Shown in pieces: positions 18,155 to 27,282 of a DNA stretch of 64,000 bases. The notes below the pieces were generated by a model. The model saw only the letters and a list, made by a program, of their open reading frames with translations, searched no databases and was not told the DNA's origin. The stretch is taken from assembly GCA_903833215.1 (NCBI GenBank), contig CAILEM010000129.1, positions 1 to 64,000 of the forward strand, in the 5' to 3' direction. This stretch comes from an uncultured Armatimonadota bacterium (GTDB taxonomy: Bacteria > Armatimonadota > Fimbriimonadia > Fimbriimonadales > Fimbriimonadaceae). Positions within the stretch are counted from its first letter, which is position 1. The number at the start of each line of letters is the position of its first letter. The position numbers and the translations under genes were made by a program.

Positions 18155-18575
18155 GACTATTGACGTTGAGCCAGGGTCGATGGGCGGCGCCCATCGACAT
18201 GATGGATCGCCCTTACAGGGCTCTGGAATTTCATCGTCGCCAATACCAGGCCTCCGGCCTTCGCTATTATAGAACGCACCCTTGGTGCTCTCGGACGGAT
18301 CGGAAGATCGCATTCCACAGCAACCAGAAAAGGAACACCCGCAGGGTTCCGGAAAGGGAAAGTCCAACTCGTCTCTCCTCAACGTCCATAACCGTCGCCG
18401 TTCGCTCGTCGCTGGGCAGTCAGCGCGCCACTGTTTGAGGCCGAAGGGCCGAGTTAGGCGCGCGCCCAGCGATGACGAACGAAAGAGCGACGGTTCGGGA
18501 CGTAGAGGAGAGACAGCACCCAGCGGTGCAAGCGTTGAGACCAGCTATCGATCAGAGCAGAATCGATGATCAAGA
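18155..18575 (+). repeat. Structured dispersed repeat R2, copy A (complete)
   Basis: This is the longest copy. The 5' module is a string of small hairpins: GTCGATGGGC/GCCCATCGAC (18176-18198), GCCC-TTACA-GGGC (18209-18221), AGGCC-TCC-GGCCT and GCACC-CTT-GGTGC. A 144-nt hairpin module spans 18371-18514: outer arms GTCTCTCCTC / GAGGAGAGAC, then CGTTCG/CGAACG, and GCTGGGC/GCCCAGC inside. The 3' module begins CACCCAGCGGTG. The middle and 3' parts recur inverted at 25540-25790, and the 5' and 3' parts at 30490-30700. Short open frames here are not genes. 18576-18734 shows nothing beyond the leader of the next gene. Confidence 0.88.
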
Positions 18576-18734
18576 AGCGAGCAGTTCGGAGAATAAGCGA
18601 ACCCTTGGCACTGACTTCCACCAAGGAATTCAATCACCCCCAGGACGGATAAGCGTGGTAAGGGAAATCCCAGCCCTCAGATTTCCAAACCCAATACCTT
18701 CCCGCGCGAGCGCCCTTAGCGTATCATCCCCTTT

Positions 18735-20918
18735 ATGCAGTTTCGCCTAGTGCCTCTCGTTCTGCTTGTTTCCTGTAGCGCGGGAGCGCTAGCACAAGAC
18801 ACACTGCAAACGATGCCCCGTTACGATCGGTACGAGAAGCTTCGGCGTGAAATTGCAGCCTCGGTCAAGCGCGGCGCGGTCACCGCGCGTTGGGCTGACG
18901 ATGGTCAGTCCTTTTTTTATGACTTCGATGGGAAGAACTACAAGTTCGAGATCGCGTCTGGAAAGGCCGTAGAGACCACAGAAACCGGTCCCGCGGTTGT
19001 TGCGCTCCCCGGACGTCGCGGAGGGCAGAGAGGCAACCGTGGCGGTGGTGCGCCAGAAAGGGGGCGCCAGTTCTCGACCGCATTGAGCGAAGACGGAAAG
19101 CTAAAGGCCGTCACCCGCGATCGAAACGTCTTCGTGAGCAACGTCGACGGAAAGGGCGAAGTTGCCGTAACCACGGAGGGCAGCGTCGTCAACCGAATCA
19201 AGTTCGGAATAGCCAGCTGGGTCTACGGCGAAGAACTAGGTGTCCGCGAAGCGATGTGGTGGTCACCCGATTCCACGAAGTTGGCATTCTACAAATTCGA
19301 TGAGTCGAAGGTGAAAGACTACTTCCTTCAGTACGAGCAGACCAAGGTGCAGGACACTCTCGATACTGAAGCCTATCCAAAAGCAGGCGCACCGAATCCC
19401 GTCGTCACACTTTACGTCTACGACGTCGCCAGCAAACAAACCTTAACCGTCGATACCCACTTCGGAAAGCCGGAACTCGGGGAGTACGTATTCGAAGTCC
19501 GCTGGGCACCGGACGGAAAACACGTTCTGTTCAACCGCACCGACCGCAAGCAAAAGACCTTGCAGCTTTGTTCTGCCGATTCCACAACCGGCGAGTGCCG
19601 TGTGATTGTCGAAGAGTCACAACCTCAAAGCTGGGCCGAGAACCACCCGACGATGCAGTTCCTAGAAGACAAGAACCGATTTATTTGGGGCACTGAGCGG
19701 AACGGCTTCAAAAACTACGACCTTTACGACCTCAGTGGAAAGCGAATCAATTCGATTACCGAAAACAAATTCGATTCTCAGGGCATCGTAACCGTCGATG
19801 AGAAAGCGGGCGTGATGTTCTATCTTTGCCGAAGCGGCAACGGTCCTTATCTCCAGCAGCTAAACCGAGTGAATCTCGACGGAACCGGAAATGTCCGCCT
19901 CACCGACCCCGACCTGAGCCACACGATCTCCTTGGCACCTGACGGAAAGCACTTTGTCGATGTCGCCCAAACGGTGGAGATTCCTCCCATCAGCACGCTA
20001 TGTGACGCCGAAGGAAAGAAGGTTGCCGAACTTGCCAAGAGCGATCTGTCGAAGTTCGATAAGTTGCGCCTTCAAAAGACCAAGCGGATTACCTTTACTG
20101 CTGCCGATGGCAAAACAACTTGCTACGGCACCCTTCAGTTTCCATCCGACTTCAACCCCCACAAGAAGTACCCCGTCGTTGTCGGAGTTTACGGTGGTCC
20201 CGAATCAAGTGGCGGAGCCGAATCGTTCCAAACTCCGAACCCAATTACCGAACTTGGATTCCTATGTGCCTCTTTCGATGGACGCGGGACAGGCGGTAGA
20301 GGCAAAGCCTTCCGCGACGCTGTATACGGCAAACTCGGTGTCGTCGAGATCGACGATCAAGCCGCTGGCGCGAAGTCCCTCACCGAGCTACCTTACGTCA
20401 ACGGCCGCATCGGCATCTACGGCACCTCCTACGGCGGCTATGCATCCCTCATGTGTCTCCTGCGCCACCCCGAAGTCTTCAGCGTCTCCTGCTCCAGTTC
20501 CAGCGTCACCGACTGGCTGAACTACGACTCGATCTACACCGAGCGCTTCAATGGCCTTCCCGATGCCGCAGAGAACCAAGCTGGCTACGACGCAGGCAAA
20601 GCCGTGAAGTACGCGCAGAACCTCAAGGGCAAACTGATGCTGTACTACGGCACCGCCGACAACAACGTCCACCCAAGCAACACCCTTCAGTTGGTTCAAG
20701 CGCTCGAAGCAGCCGGAAAGCACTACGACCTCCAAGTCGGCCCCGATCGTGGCCACACCCAAATGAACACCACACGAATGTGGGAGTATTTCGTGACCTA
20801 CCTCATTTTGGACACCCATCCAGATCGATTGAAGCTGGTGTGGAATCGTCGATCTCGCCAAAAAGCAGCCTTGTCAACGAACTCGGCAAATGCTATGGAA
20901 GCGAAATCCGACCAGTGA
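18735..20918 (+). CDS. Exported S9 peptidase, dipeptidyl-peptidase IV-like
   Basis: 727 residues. A signal peptide (MQFRLVPLVLLVSCSAGALAQ) precedes an eight-bladed-propeller-like domain (about 60-470) and an alpha/beta-hydrolase domain. The triad is Ser565 (GTSYGGYASL), Asp642 (YGTADNNVH) and His674 (DRGHTQM). The DPP-IV region WVYGEELGVREAMWWSPDS carries the substrate-amine glutamates, with the first usual Glu changed to Gly. It probably removes N-terminal dipeptides (X-Pro) from peptides in the periplasm. The 3' end overlaps the convergent next gene by 26 bp. Confidence 0.92.
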   Translation: MQFRLVPLVLLVSCSAGALAQDTLQTMPRYDRYEKLRREIAASVKRGAVTARWADDGQSFFYDFDGKNYKFEIASGKAVETTETGPAVVALPGRRGGQRGNRGGGAPERGRQFSTALSEDGKLKAVTRDRNVFVSNVDGKGEVAVTTEGSVVNRIKFGIASWVYGEELGVREAMWWSPDSTKLAFYKFDESKVKDYFLQYEQTKVQDTLDTEAYPKAGAPNPVVTLYVYDVASKQTLTVDTHFGKPELGEYVFEVRWAPDGKHVLFNRTDRKQKTLQLCSADSTTGECRVIVEESQPQSWAENHPTMQFLEDKNRFIWGTERNGFKNYDLYDLSGKRINSITENKFDSQGIVTVDEKAGVMFYLCRSGNGPYLQQLNRVNLDGTGNVRLTDPDLSHTISLAPDGKHFVDVAQTVEIPPISTLCDAEGKKVAELAKSDLSKFDKLRLQKTKRITFTAADGKTTCYGTLQFPSDFNPHKKYPVVVGVYGGPESSGGAESFQTPNPITELGFLCASFDGRGTGGRGKAFRDAVYGKLGVVEIDDQAAGAKSLTELPYVNGRIGIYGTSYGGYASLMCLLRHPEVFSVSCSSSSVTDWLNYDSIYTERFNGLPDAAENQAGYDAGKAVKYAQNLKGKLMLYYGTADNNVHPSNTLQLVQALEAAGKHYDLQVGPDRGHTQMNTTRMWEYFVTYLILDTHPDRLKLVWNRRSRQKAALSTNSANAMEAKSDQ

Positions 20919-21270
20919 ACAGTAGCTGGAGGATGAAGTAGAGGGCAATAAGGGTCGGAATGGCTGCCAAGACATAAACCATAAAGTGAACGCATGGCTC
21001 TTCTTGAATCGACTCTTGTTGTTCCTCTCTTAGCTTTTCGAAATGATCGTCCGTAATGACGTAGTCAATGAGCTCTTCTTCGGCCTCTTTGGTGTGGCCA
21101 GTGAACGCAAGGTCGCGAATCTCCTCCTGAATCTCAGGATTCATGTGAGATAGCGTCGGCTCGATCTCGTCTTCAAGCTTTGCGACGGGCTTTTTAAGTT
21201 CTGGTCGTTTCTTGCCAAATCCGGGCACGAATAGGTGCTTGACCGGTTTCAATCTAGAATCGGACTTCAC
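20893..21270 (-). CDS. Small C-tail-anchored protein of unknown function
   Basis: 125 residues. The first 90 are charged and helical (basic start, then acidic EEELIDYVITDDHFEKLREEQQ), followed by one C-terminal transmembrane helix (FMVYVLAAIPTLIALYFILQLLF). The start is GTG at 21270 with GGAGG six bases upstream, which makes it a credible gene. The topology suggests a cytoplasmic domain tethered to the membrane. No family recognised. Confidence 0.75.
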   Translation of the reverse strand: MKSDSRLKPVKHLFVPGFGKKRPELKKPVAKLEDEIEPTLSHMNPEIQEEIRDLAFTGHTKEAEEELIDYVITDDHFEKLREEQQESIQEEPCVHFMVYVLAAIPTLIALYFILQLLFTGRISLP

Positions 21271-21360
21271 AGTTTTCCTCCGCGTAAGGAGGCCCGCAAC
21301 TGACCGCAGGTCCGTATTTTGCAGACCTACACACTAAGACGGCTTAGGCGATTGGATGTT

Positions 21361-22749
21361 CTATGCGATGTGGTGAAAGCCTTCGGTTTCCCAAAGATTG
21401 CGAGCGTGGGCGAGCTGCGCGTCCATCGCAACGGGGCCAGGGCCTCCGAGCGATTCTCGGCGTTTGACGCTGCCTTCCGGCTGTAGCACTGCCAACGCCT
21501 CGACGGGAACCTCCGGCGCGATTTCGGCAAGAGTTTCGGGTGTGAGCTCCTCAAGCGTGCATCCAAGGGTATTGCAGCCGATAACCAACTTGCCAACGAT
21601 CTCGTGAGCCTGTCGGAACGGGACCCCGGTCGTGGCGAGGAAGTCAGCAAGATCGGTTGCGGTAGAGAAATCACCACGGACGCTGGTGGCCATCCGCTCG
21701 ATTTGCCAATCGGCAGTGTCGAGCATGAGGTAGATCAGCTTGAGCGAATCTTTAACCTTTCGCAGCGAATCGAACAGCGGCGGCTTATCTTCCTGGGTGT
21801 CGCGGTTGTAGCCGAGGGGCAAGCCTTTCATCGTCGTCGCGAGGGTGGTCCAGTTCGCCAAGGTTCTACCCGTTCGCCCCCGGATGAGCTCGGCCATGTC
21901 CGGGTTCCGCTTCTGAGGCATGATCGACGACCCCGTCGTCACCGAGTCGCTGAGTTTCACGAAGCCAAACTCCCGACCGCTGAACAGCACTAGTTCCTGA
22001 GAAATGCGGCTGAGATCAATCATGATCAGCCCGCAAAGGTGCAGGGCGTCCAGGATGTACGATCGATCCGACGTAGCGTCTAAGGCATTTGGAATCGGAG
22101 CGATGAATCCGAGCTCATCGGCAGTGGCTTTTCGGTCGATTGGGAAGCTGGTTCCCGCCAATGCTGCCGAACCAAGTGGGCAGTAATTCGCCAATTCGAA
22201 CAATCGCTCCGCACGCCAGCCATTTCGCTGGAGCCCCCAGAAGTGCGCCATCAGGTGGAAACCCAGCGTAATCGGTTGCGCGCGCTGCTGGTGGGTGTAC
22301 CCAGGCATAAGAGAAGATTTATAAAGTTCGCCTTTCTCCAGAAGCAGACCCTGCAATTTCTTGATCAAATCGAAAACGATCAGCAATTCGTTATGCAGAT
22401 AGAGCCGGGTGTCGGTCGCGACCTGGTCATTGCGCGATCGCGCAGTGTGAAGTTTGCCAGCGACGTCTCCGAGCAATTCGTGTAGCCGAAGCTCAATCGC
22501 GGTGTGAACATCCTCGACATCCAGGTGCAAGAACTCTGGACCCTCTTCGTGGATCTTCTCCAGGCCATCGATGAGGAGCTTGGCTTCCTCAGGCGTGATA
22601 ATGCCCTGCGCACCCAACATGCGTGCGTGTGCCACGGATCCAATGATGTCTTCTTGCCAGAAGTTCAAATCCGTCTCAATCGATTGACCGAATCGATCCA
22701 CGAGTTCAGCCGTTGTTTCGCTGAACGCTCCGCCCCATAGCTTCTTCAT
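21361..22749 (-). CDS. argH: Argininosuccinate lyase
   Basis: 462 residues from the ATG at 22749 (MKKLWGGAF); the TTG 21 bp upstream is not needed. It carries the fumarase/aspartase superfamily signature GSSIMPQKRNPDMAEL and family segments ARSRNDQVATDTRLYL and MPGYTHQQRAQPITLGFH. It splits argininosuccinate into arginine and fumarate, the last step of arginine synthesis, in the cytoplasm. No other arg gene is in the window. Divergent from the GH31 gene. Confidence 0.96.
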   Translation of the reverse strand: MKKLWGGAFSETTAELVDRFGQSIETDLNFWQEDIIGSVAHARMLGAQGIITPEEAKLLIDGLEKIHEEGPEFLHLDVEDVHTAIELRLHELLGDVAGKLHTARSRNDQVATDTRLYLHNELLIVFDLIKKLQGLLLEKGELYKSSLMPGYTHQQRAQPITLGFHLMAHFWGLQRNGWRAERLFELANYCPLGSAALAGTSFPIDRKATADELGFIAPIPNALDATSDRSYILDALHLCGLIMIDLSRISQELVLFSGREFGFVKLSDSVTTGSSIMPQKRNPDMAELIRGRTGRTLANWTTLATTMKGLPLGYNRDTQEDKPPLFDSLRKVKDSLKLIYLMLDTADWQIERMATSVRGDFSTATDLADFLATTGVPFRQAHEIVGKLVIGCNTLGCTLEELTPETLAEIAPEVPVEALAVLQPEGSVKRRESLGGPGPVAMDAQLAHARNLWETEGFHHIA

Positions 22750-22832
22750 TACCGGGGCTATCTTATCCAATGTAACGTGTTATTCGTTCACTCAATGCAG
22801 GAATTGTTGGCGACGGGCCAAGATGATAGTGT

Positions 22833-25451
22833 ATGAGCATTTTCCTTTTGCTCGCTTTGGTTCCTTCGATGGGGCCACCAACTCCCTTTACCTTCGTGGA
22901 GGGCAAAGTCAGAATTCAAGTTCTATCTCCCAATTTGGTACGGCTGGAGCAAGCTGGCCCAAGAGGATTTGAAGATCGCCCCACCTTCACCGTCGTCAAC
23001 CGGAATATCCAGAAAACGCGGGTCATCGTTCACGATCTAGAAGGTCGAGTCGCGATCGAAACAGACGGATTTCGAGTGATCGCCGTGCGTGGAGCGAAAT
23101 CGCTGAAAGACGTTGCCGTTCTTGATCCTCTCAACGAGCTTTTGTATCATTCCGAGGGCACTTTGCCCAAAAACAAGGCGCTACCCGCTCCTGGAGCTAT
23201 GCCAGCGGTTTGGACCTTAGCAGATAGCCCGCGATTGGTGCCTCCTGCCTGGGGCGCAACCCCGGCCCCAAAAAACGTCGATCCAGCTCTGGCTGCCAAG
23301 TCGGGATGGGATGACCGGAATGATGCGCCGGATGTTTATGTGTTTGTCTCCGGTAGAGGCGGATACCGTCAGTTACGAAGCGAATTCCTCGCCCTCACCG
23401 GACCCATCCCGAAACCACCGCTTTATGCGCTTGGGTTTATCGACAGCCGCTATTTCCCATATACCGCGCAGCAGGCTCTTGATTCTATCGACACCTATCG
23501 CAAGAAGGGTATTCCCCTCGATGCTTTTGTTGTCGACACCGACTGGAGAGTAAATGGCTCGGCGGGATACGACGTCGAAACCAAGGATTTTCCCGACATG
23601 CCTCGGTTCATTCGTGAAGCTCACGACCGGCATGTCCACTTAATGTTCAACGATCATCCCGATCCCAAGGCGAAGACCGCGACTGACCCCCAAGAACTGG
23701 ATTTCCGTTGGAAGGGTCTCACCAAGCTCCTCGATTGGGGTGCCGATATCTGGTGGTATGACCGCAACTGGTCGACAAGCCTCCAAGAGCCGATGCCCGG
23801 AATCCGTAAGGAGATGTGGGGACAGCGTCTGTATCACGACATTACTGAGCGTAATCGCCCCACCCACCGGCCTTGGATCATGACCAACGCCCAGGGAATC
23901 GACAATGGTATTGCCCATTACTCAGCTGACCCAGCCGGGCACCGATATCCGATGTGGTGGACGGGGGATACCGGCAGCACCTTCGACTTTCTCAAGCGCG
24001 GGGTTGAGAATGGAGTTGATCGCGGGATATTAGACCTCCAGCCATACACCCACGAGGACTTAGGTGGTCACACCGGCCCAACGCCTAGCCCCGAGTTATA
24101 CGTACGGTTCCTTCAATACGGTTGTCTTTCCCCCATCACTCGTGTGCATTGCACGTTGGGGCAAGATCGCCATCCTTGGGCATTTGGTTTTGAGGCTGAA
24201 AAGATCGTCACCGACTACATTAAGCTTCGCTACCGCTTGATGCCGATGCTGTATTCGGCAGCCCAGCGCGTGACCGAAGATGGCACTCCAATTCTACGAC
24301 GTTGTGATTACTACTGGCCAGAGGAGCCCGAATCTGCCAAGAATGACCAATATCTTCTCGGGGACGACATCCTCGTCGCGCCGATCATCGCAAGCGTAGC
24401 CGGCGATGTAAAGCCGATCCCGGGTGACATGCTTCGCACGTCGCAAGGAGAACCCGGACTCCATGCGGAGTATTTCGACAACGCCAAGCTAGATGGGCAG
24501 CCAAAGATTGTGCGCGACGATGCGAAAATTGACTTTGATTGGAGTGGCTCCAGCCCAGGCGCGGGAATCGCCCAAGAGAATTTCTCAGCTCGTTGGACGG
24601 GAATGATTGGCCCGGTCAAAGACGGCGGAAAATACAAACTCGTGACGAAGAACGACGATGGCATTCGCGTCTATATCGACGAAAAGTTGGTCATCGACGA
24701 TTGGAAGCCTGAAGACAGCGTCTCCTGCGAAGCCACCGTGACCTTCCAGGCCGGTTCCACGCACAAGCTTCGCGTCGAGTATATGCAGCTGACAGGTGGA
24801 GCGATATGTCGGCTCGGTTGGGTTCCTCCAACCGTGGCGCAGGACAATCTTTCTCACCGAAGTGTCTGGATTCCACCCGGTCGTTGGCACGATGTTTGGA
24901 CGGGAAAGAGCATCGATGGACCCAAGACGATTCAGGTCGGCGCAGATCTGAATCAAACGCCCATGTGGGTGGCTCATGGAGGCATCGTGCTCACCGGTCC
25001 TGAACAGCAGTACGTGGGTGAAAAGATTTCTGGTCCGATGACGGTCGATGCATACGTTGGTGGAACGATTGTGACTCGGCGAGAGTTGGTCGAAGACGAC
25101 GGAATCTCGACGGCATACATCAAAGGCGCCGTAGCGCGAACCATGACCGGGCTCGTCGGTACGGATACCACCGCGATGCTTTGGCTAGGAGGCACCAAAG
25201 GAACTTACAAGGGCATTGTCGATGAGCGGAACTGGATTGTTCGCCTCCATCTTCCAAAGGGCGTCTCAGCGGCAGTTGTCCTGCTAAACGACAAGCCGGT
25301 CAAGTTTGCCAGTGAAAAGCATCAACCCGTTTTGATGCCGTTCATGCCAGGGGCGGCACCTGAGGAAGGAGAAGTGATTACGGTCAAGCTGCCTACGGTA
25401 TCGATCCGTGAGCAGCAAGTGGTTAAGGTGTTGTTTAAGGCGGCTGAGTAG
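22833..25451 (+). CDS. Exported GH31 alpha-glycosidase with PA14 domain
   Basis: 872 residues with a short hydrophobic N-terminus (MSIFLLLALVPSM), probably a signal peptide. The GH31 N-terminal beta domain (about 20-180) precedes a barrel with the nucleophile Asp310 in ADIWWYDRNW and the second acid in MWWTGDTGSTF. A PA14 carbohydrate-binding domain is inserted at about 540-665 (GLHAEYFDN, DDGIRVYIDEKLVIDDW), followed by the C-terminal beta domains. It probably acts on alpha-glucosides or alpha-xylosides outside the cytoplasm; the exact linkage is not readable. Confidence 0.9.
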   Translation: MSIFLLLALVPSMGPPTPFTFVEGKVRIQVLSPNLVRLEQAGPRGFEDRPTFTVVNRNIQKTRVIVHDLEGRVAIETDGFRVIAVRGAKSLKDVAVLDPLNELLYHSEGTLPKNKALPAPGAMPAVWTLADSPRLVPPAWGATPAPKNVDPALAAKSGWDDRNDAPDVYVFVSGRGGYRQLRSEFLALTGPIPKPPLYALGFIDSRYFPYTAQQALDSIDTYRKKGIPLDAFVVDTDWRVNGSAGYDVETKDFPDMPRFIREAHDRHVHLMFNDHPDPKAKTATDPQELDFRWKGLTKLLDWGADIWWYDRNWSTSLQEPMPGIRKEMWGQRLYHDITERNRPTHRPWIMTNAQGIDNGIAHYSADPAGHRYPMWWTGDTGSTFDFLKRGVENGVDRGILDLQPYTHEDLGGHTGPTPSPELYVRFLQYGCLSPITRVHCTLGQDRHPWAFGFEAEKIVTDYIKLRYRLMPMLYSAAQRVTEDGTPILRRCDYYWPEEPESAKNDQYLLGDDILVAPIIASVAGDVKPIPGDMLRTSQGEPGLHAEYFDNAKLDGQPKIVRDDAKIDFDWSGSSPGAGIAQENFSARWTGMIGPVKDGGKYKLVTKNDDGIRVYIDEKLVIDDWKPEDSVSCEATVTFQAGSTHKLRVEYMQLTGGAICRLGWVPPTVAQDNLSHRSVWIPPGRWHDVWTGKSIDGPKTIQVGADLNQTPMWVAHGGIVLTGPEQQYVGEKISGPMTVDAYVGGTIVTRRELVEDDGISTAYIKGAVARTMTGLVGTDTTAMLWLGGTKGTYKGIVDERNWIVRLHLPKGVSAAVVLLNDKPVKFASEKHQPVLMPFMPGAAPEEGEVITVKLPTVSIREQQVVKVLFKAAE

Positions 25452-25457
25452 AGCCAC

Positions 25458-25480
25458 GGTGCCCGGGATTCTCGGGCACC
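25458..25480 (+). terminator. Weak terminator-like hairpin after GH31
   Basis: GGTGCCCG (25458-25465) pairs with CGGGCACC (25473-25480) just after the GH31 stop. There is no T-run, so it is either a weak or factor-assisted terminator or an mRNA 3'-end stabiliser. Confidence 0.5.
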
Positions 25481-25539
25481 AATAGGCATTCGGTTCCTTC
25501 CTTCGGCTGGCCGCCGAGCGTCTGTTGCTCGATCCTCCG

Positions 25540-25790
25540 TCAGGTTCTGATCTATGGCTGGTTCAGGCGCTCACACCGCTGGGTGCTGTCTCTCCTCCAC
25601 GTCCCGAACCGTCGCTTAATCGTTCGTCATCGATGGACGCGCGCCAAACTCGGCCCTTCGGCCTCGAACAGTGGCGCGCTGACTGTCCATCGACGAGCGA
25701 TCGGCGACGATTATGGACGTTGAGGAGAGACGAGTTGGATTTTCCCTTTCCGGACCCTGCGGGTGACATCGGTCGTTGCGGTGAATCCCG
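25540..25790 (-). repeat. Structured dispersed repeat R2, copy B (inverted)
   Basis: The reverse complement matches R2 copy A from its ACCCGCAGGG segment to the 3' module, but lacks the 5' small-hairpin module. The big hairpin is 25588-25731, the same 144-nt length as in copy A. Its inner stem is GATGGAC (25632-25638) / GTCCATC (25685-25691) where copy A has GCTGGGC/GCCCAGC. It lies in the convergent gap between GH31 and the NTF2-like gene. Confidence 0.88.
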
Positions 25791-25800
25791 AGGTCCTTAG

Positions 25801-26092
25801 AATCAAGATGTACCGAGGGGGTACCCAAGAATATTGAAGGCGTTGCCTAATCCGGCCCAACGATCGGATAAATGCAGAAACACTGTAATTTTCAGGGTAG
25901 GTTCCTGTCCCTTTTTCAAAAGGGTGGAGAACAGGAGAGGGTTACGGCATCGAGGTGCCTTTGGCTCGTTTGTCTCTGGAACTCACGAACTTTGTCTGAT
26001 TTCGGTGTATTGACCATGGAGCGAAGGGGGATTCTGAAAATAGCTCAGCGGAAGTTCGCAGGGGGAGTTCAGGCGATGATTCAAAGGCCGAA
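25801..26092. other. Gene-free stretch with a degenerate R1-like hairpin
   Basis: No credible gene is visible. A GTTCCTGTCC ... GGTGGAGAACAGG inverted arrangement around 25901-25945 resembles a decayed R1 unit. Open frames here lack ribosome sites and coding character. Confidence 0.5.
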
Positions 26093-26182
26093 TGCGATTC
26101 GGTTTGTCCCGCCTGCGTCGGGACCGTTTGTGGCAGATTCCCCATCCTGACCTGCCCTTTTTTGGCATAGGAGAAGGAACCC
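26093..26182 (-). repeat. Dispersed hairpin repeat R1, copy c (inverted)
   Basis: The reverse complement reads GGTTCCTTCTCC, a degraded first hairpin, GTCAGGATGGGG, then CGGTCCCGACGCAGGCGGGA and CAAACCGA. The second hairpin is identical to copy a, and the flank resembles copy b (AAACCGATCGCAT versus AAACCGAATCGCAT). It lies between convergent genes. Confidence 0.75.
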
Positions 26183-26264
26183 GAATCGCAATTTTGCCTC
26201 GTGAAACCAAGAGCCCGCGGGGTCAATCGGCTCACTGAGCGAAGTGACTGCGCCGACTGTGTCT

Positions 26265-26687
26265 TTACTTCAGATACTCGATCTTGTCGATCTTCGAGTC
26301 GGAAGTGACCCACTTTCCGCTTCGTTTATTAACGAGGCTCGTGATCGTCGTTCGGTTGTTCTTGAACGCTGGGCCCGAAACTTTCTTTGTAAGCAGCACC
26401 ATCTCGACTTGAGCCGTTGTTCCTTTGATGGGACCAACTTTTAGGCGTTCGATCGTTGCTTTCAGCTTGTATACGCTGAAGAGCTTTCGCATCATGGTCT
26501 CGGTTTGAGAATAAGCCGGGATTGTAGTATCAATCGTTGACATGTACGCGGCAATGTTTCCGGTACCCATAGCAGACGCCTGCTTTTGGAACATCGCCTT
26601 GATCGCTTTTTGATCAGACTGAGCCTGTGCCATGCCTGCACAGAGACAGGTGATGGCAATAAGCCCAAGCTTTGTAGATCGAACCAT
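26265..26687 (-). CDS. Exported NTF2/SnoaL-like protein
   Basis: 140 residues from the ATG at 26687. A signal peptide (MVRSTKLGLIAITCLCAGMAQAQ) precedes a domain of about 115 residues with the cone-shaped NTF2-like pattern (AIKAMFQKQASAMGTGNIAAYM, ending GKWVTSDSKIDKIEYLK). No catalytic residues can be assigned. The start overlaps the stop of the ErpA-like gene by one base (TAATG), so it is translated from the same message. A link to Fe-S metabolism is not evident. Confidence 0.75.
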   Translation of the reverse strand: MVRSTKLGLIAITCLCAGMAQAQSDQKAIKAMFQKQASAMGTGNIAAYMSTIDTTIPAYSQTETMMRKLFSVYKLKATIERLKVGPIKGTTAQVEMVLLTKKVSGPAFKNNRTTITSLVNKRSGKWVTSDSKIDKIEYLK

Positions 26688-27118
26688 TAGCGGCAACCGC
26701 AGCTGCCGCAGCCGCCGCCGGCTCTAGTGTCCAATCCTTCCATCGCTTCGTCGTCGGTAGAGAACGACGAACCGCATCCGCAGGACTTAACCGCCTTCGG
26801 ATTGTCGATCTTGAAGCCGCCGCCGAGAACATCTTCGACATAGTCGACAACCGCGCCAACCATGTACCGCAAGCTCAGCTCGTCAACGTAGATCTTGATG
26901 CCCTTGTCAGACATCACGCGATCGCCTTCTTCTGGCTCGTTTTCGTCAAGCGCCATTCCGTAGCTCAGTCCCGAACAGCCGCCTCCGGCGACCCAAACTC
27001 GCAATGCTGCGTTGGATTTATCATTGTCAACCAGCATTCCCTGGAGCTCGCTTGCTGCGCGCTCCGTCAAACTGACGTCCGAAATAACCGACTGCTCTTG
27101 TACTTCCTGCAAAGCCAT
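26687..27118 (-). CDS. erpA: A-type iron-sulfur carrier (ErpA/IscA-like) with Cys-rich tail
   Basis: 143 residues. The A-type carrier domain (about 12-120) keeps all three cluster ligands: Cys48 (GGGCSGLSYG), Cys113 and Cys115 (SCGCGSSF). It accepts Fe-S clusters from scaffold complexes and passes them to apo-enzymes in the cytoplasm. Unusually, it continues about 25 residues beyond the normal end into GGGCGSCGCR, adding Cys137, 140 and 142. The symbol is by similarity; IscA or SufA naming is equally possible. A second carrier gene is at 53681-54055. Confidence 0.88.
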   Translation of the reverse strand: MALQEVQEQSVISDVSLTERAASELQGMLVDNDKSNAALRVWVAGGGCSGLSYGMALDENEPEEGDRVMSDKGIKIYVDELSLRYMVGAVVDYVEDVLGGGFKIDNPKAVKSCGCGSSFSTDDEAMEGLDTRAGGGCGSCGCR

Positions 27119-27282
27119 ACCTATATCTTACGCGAGATGAGCCGAAATCAATGCACCGATCGTTGGATGCTCATACCTCCCGCAAGTTCGACTGAATCTG
27201 ATTCGAAAAACTCAATCTCACCCTCAAAAAGGGACTATTCGCCTAGAGGGGTCGAACAAAACTTAGGTCACAGTAGTCCATC

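Noticed and set aside
18133-18569. Several overlapping open frames of 90-100 codons in the gap before the S9 peptidase, with look-alikes near 25525-25828 and 30587-30899
   Set aside because: They fall within repeat R2, lack ribosome sites, and their peptide similarity to each other comes from the DNA repeat read in different frames, not from a protein family.
18155-18575. R2 as an insertion sequence
   Set aside because: No transposase frame, no clear terminal inverted repeats with target duplications; only internal hairpins. A non-autonomous element remains possible.
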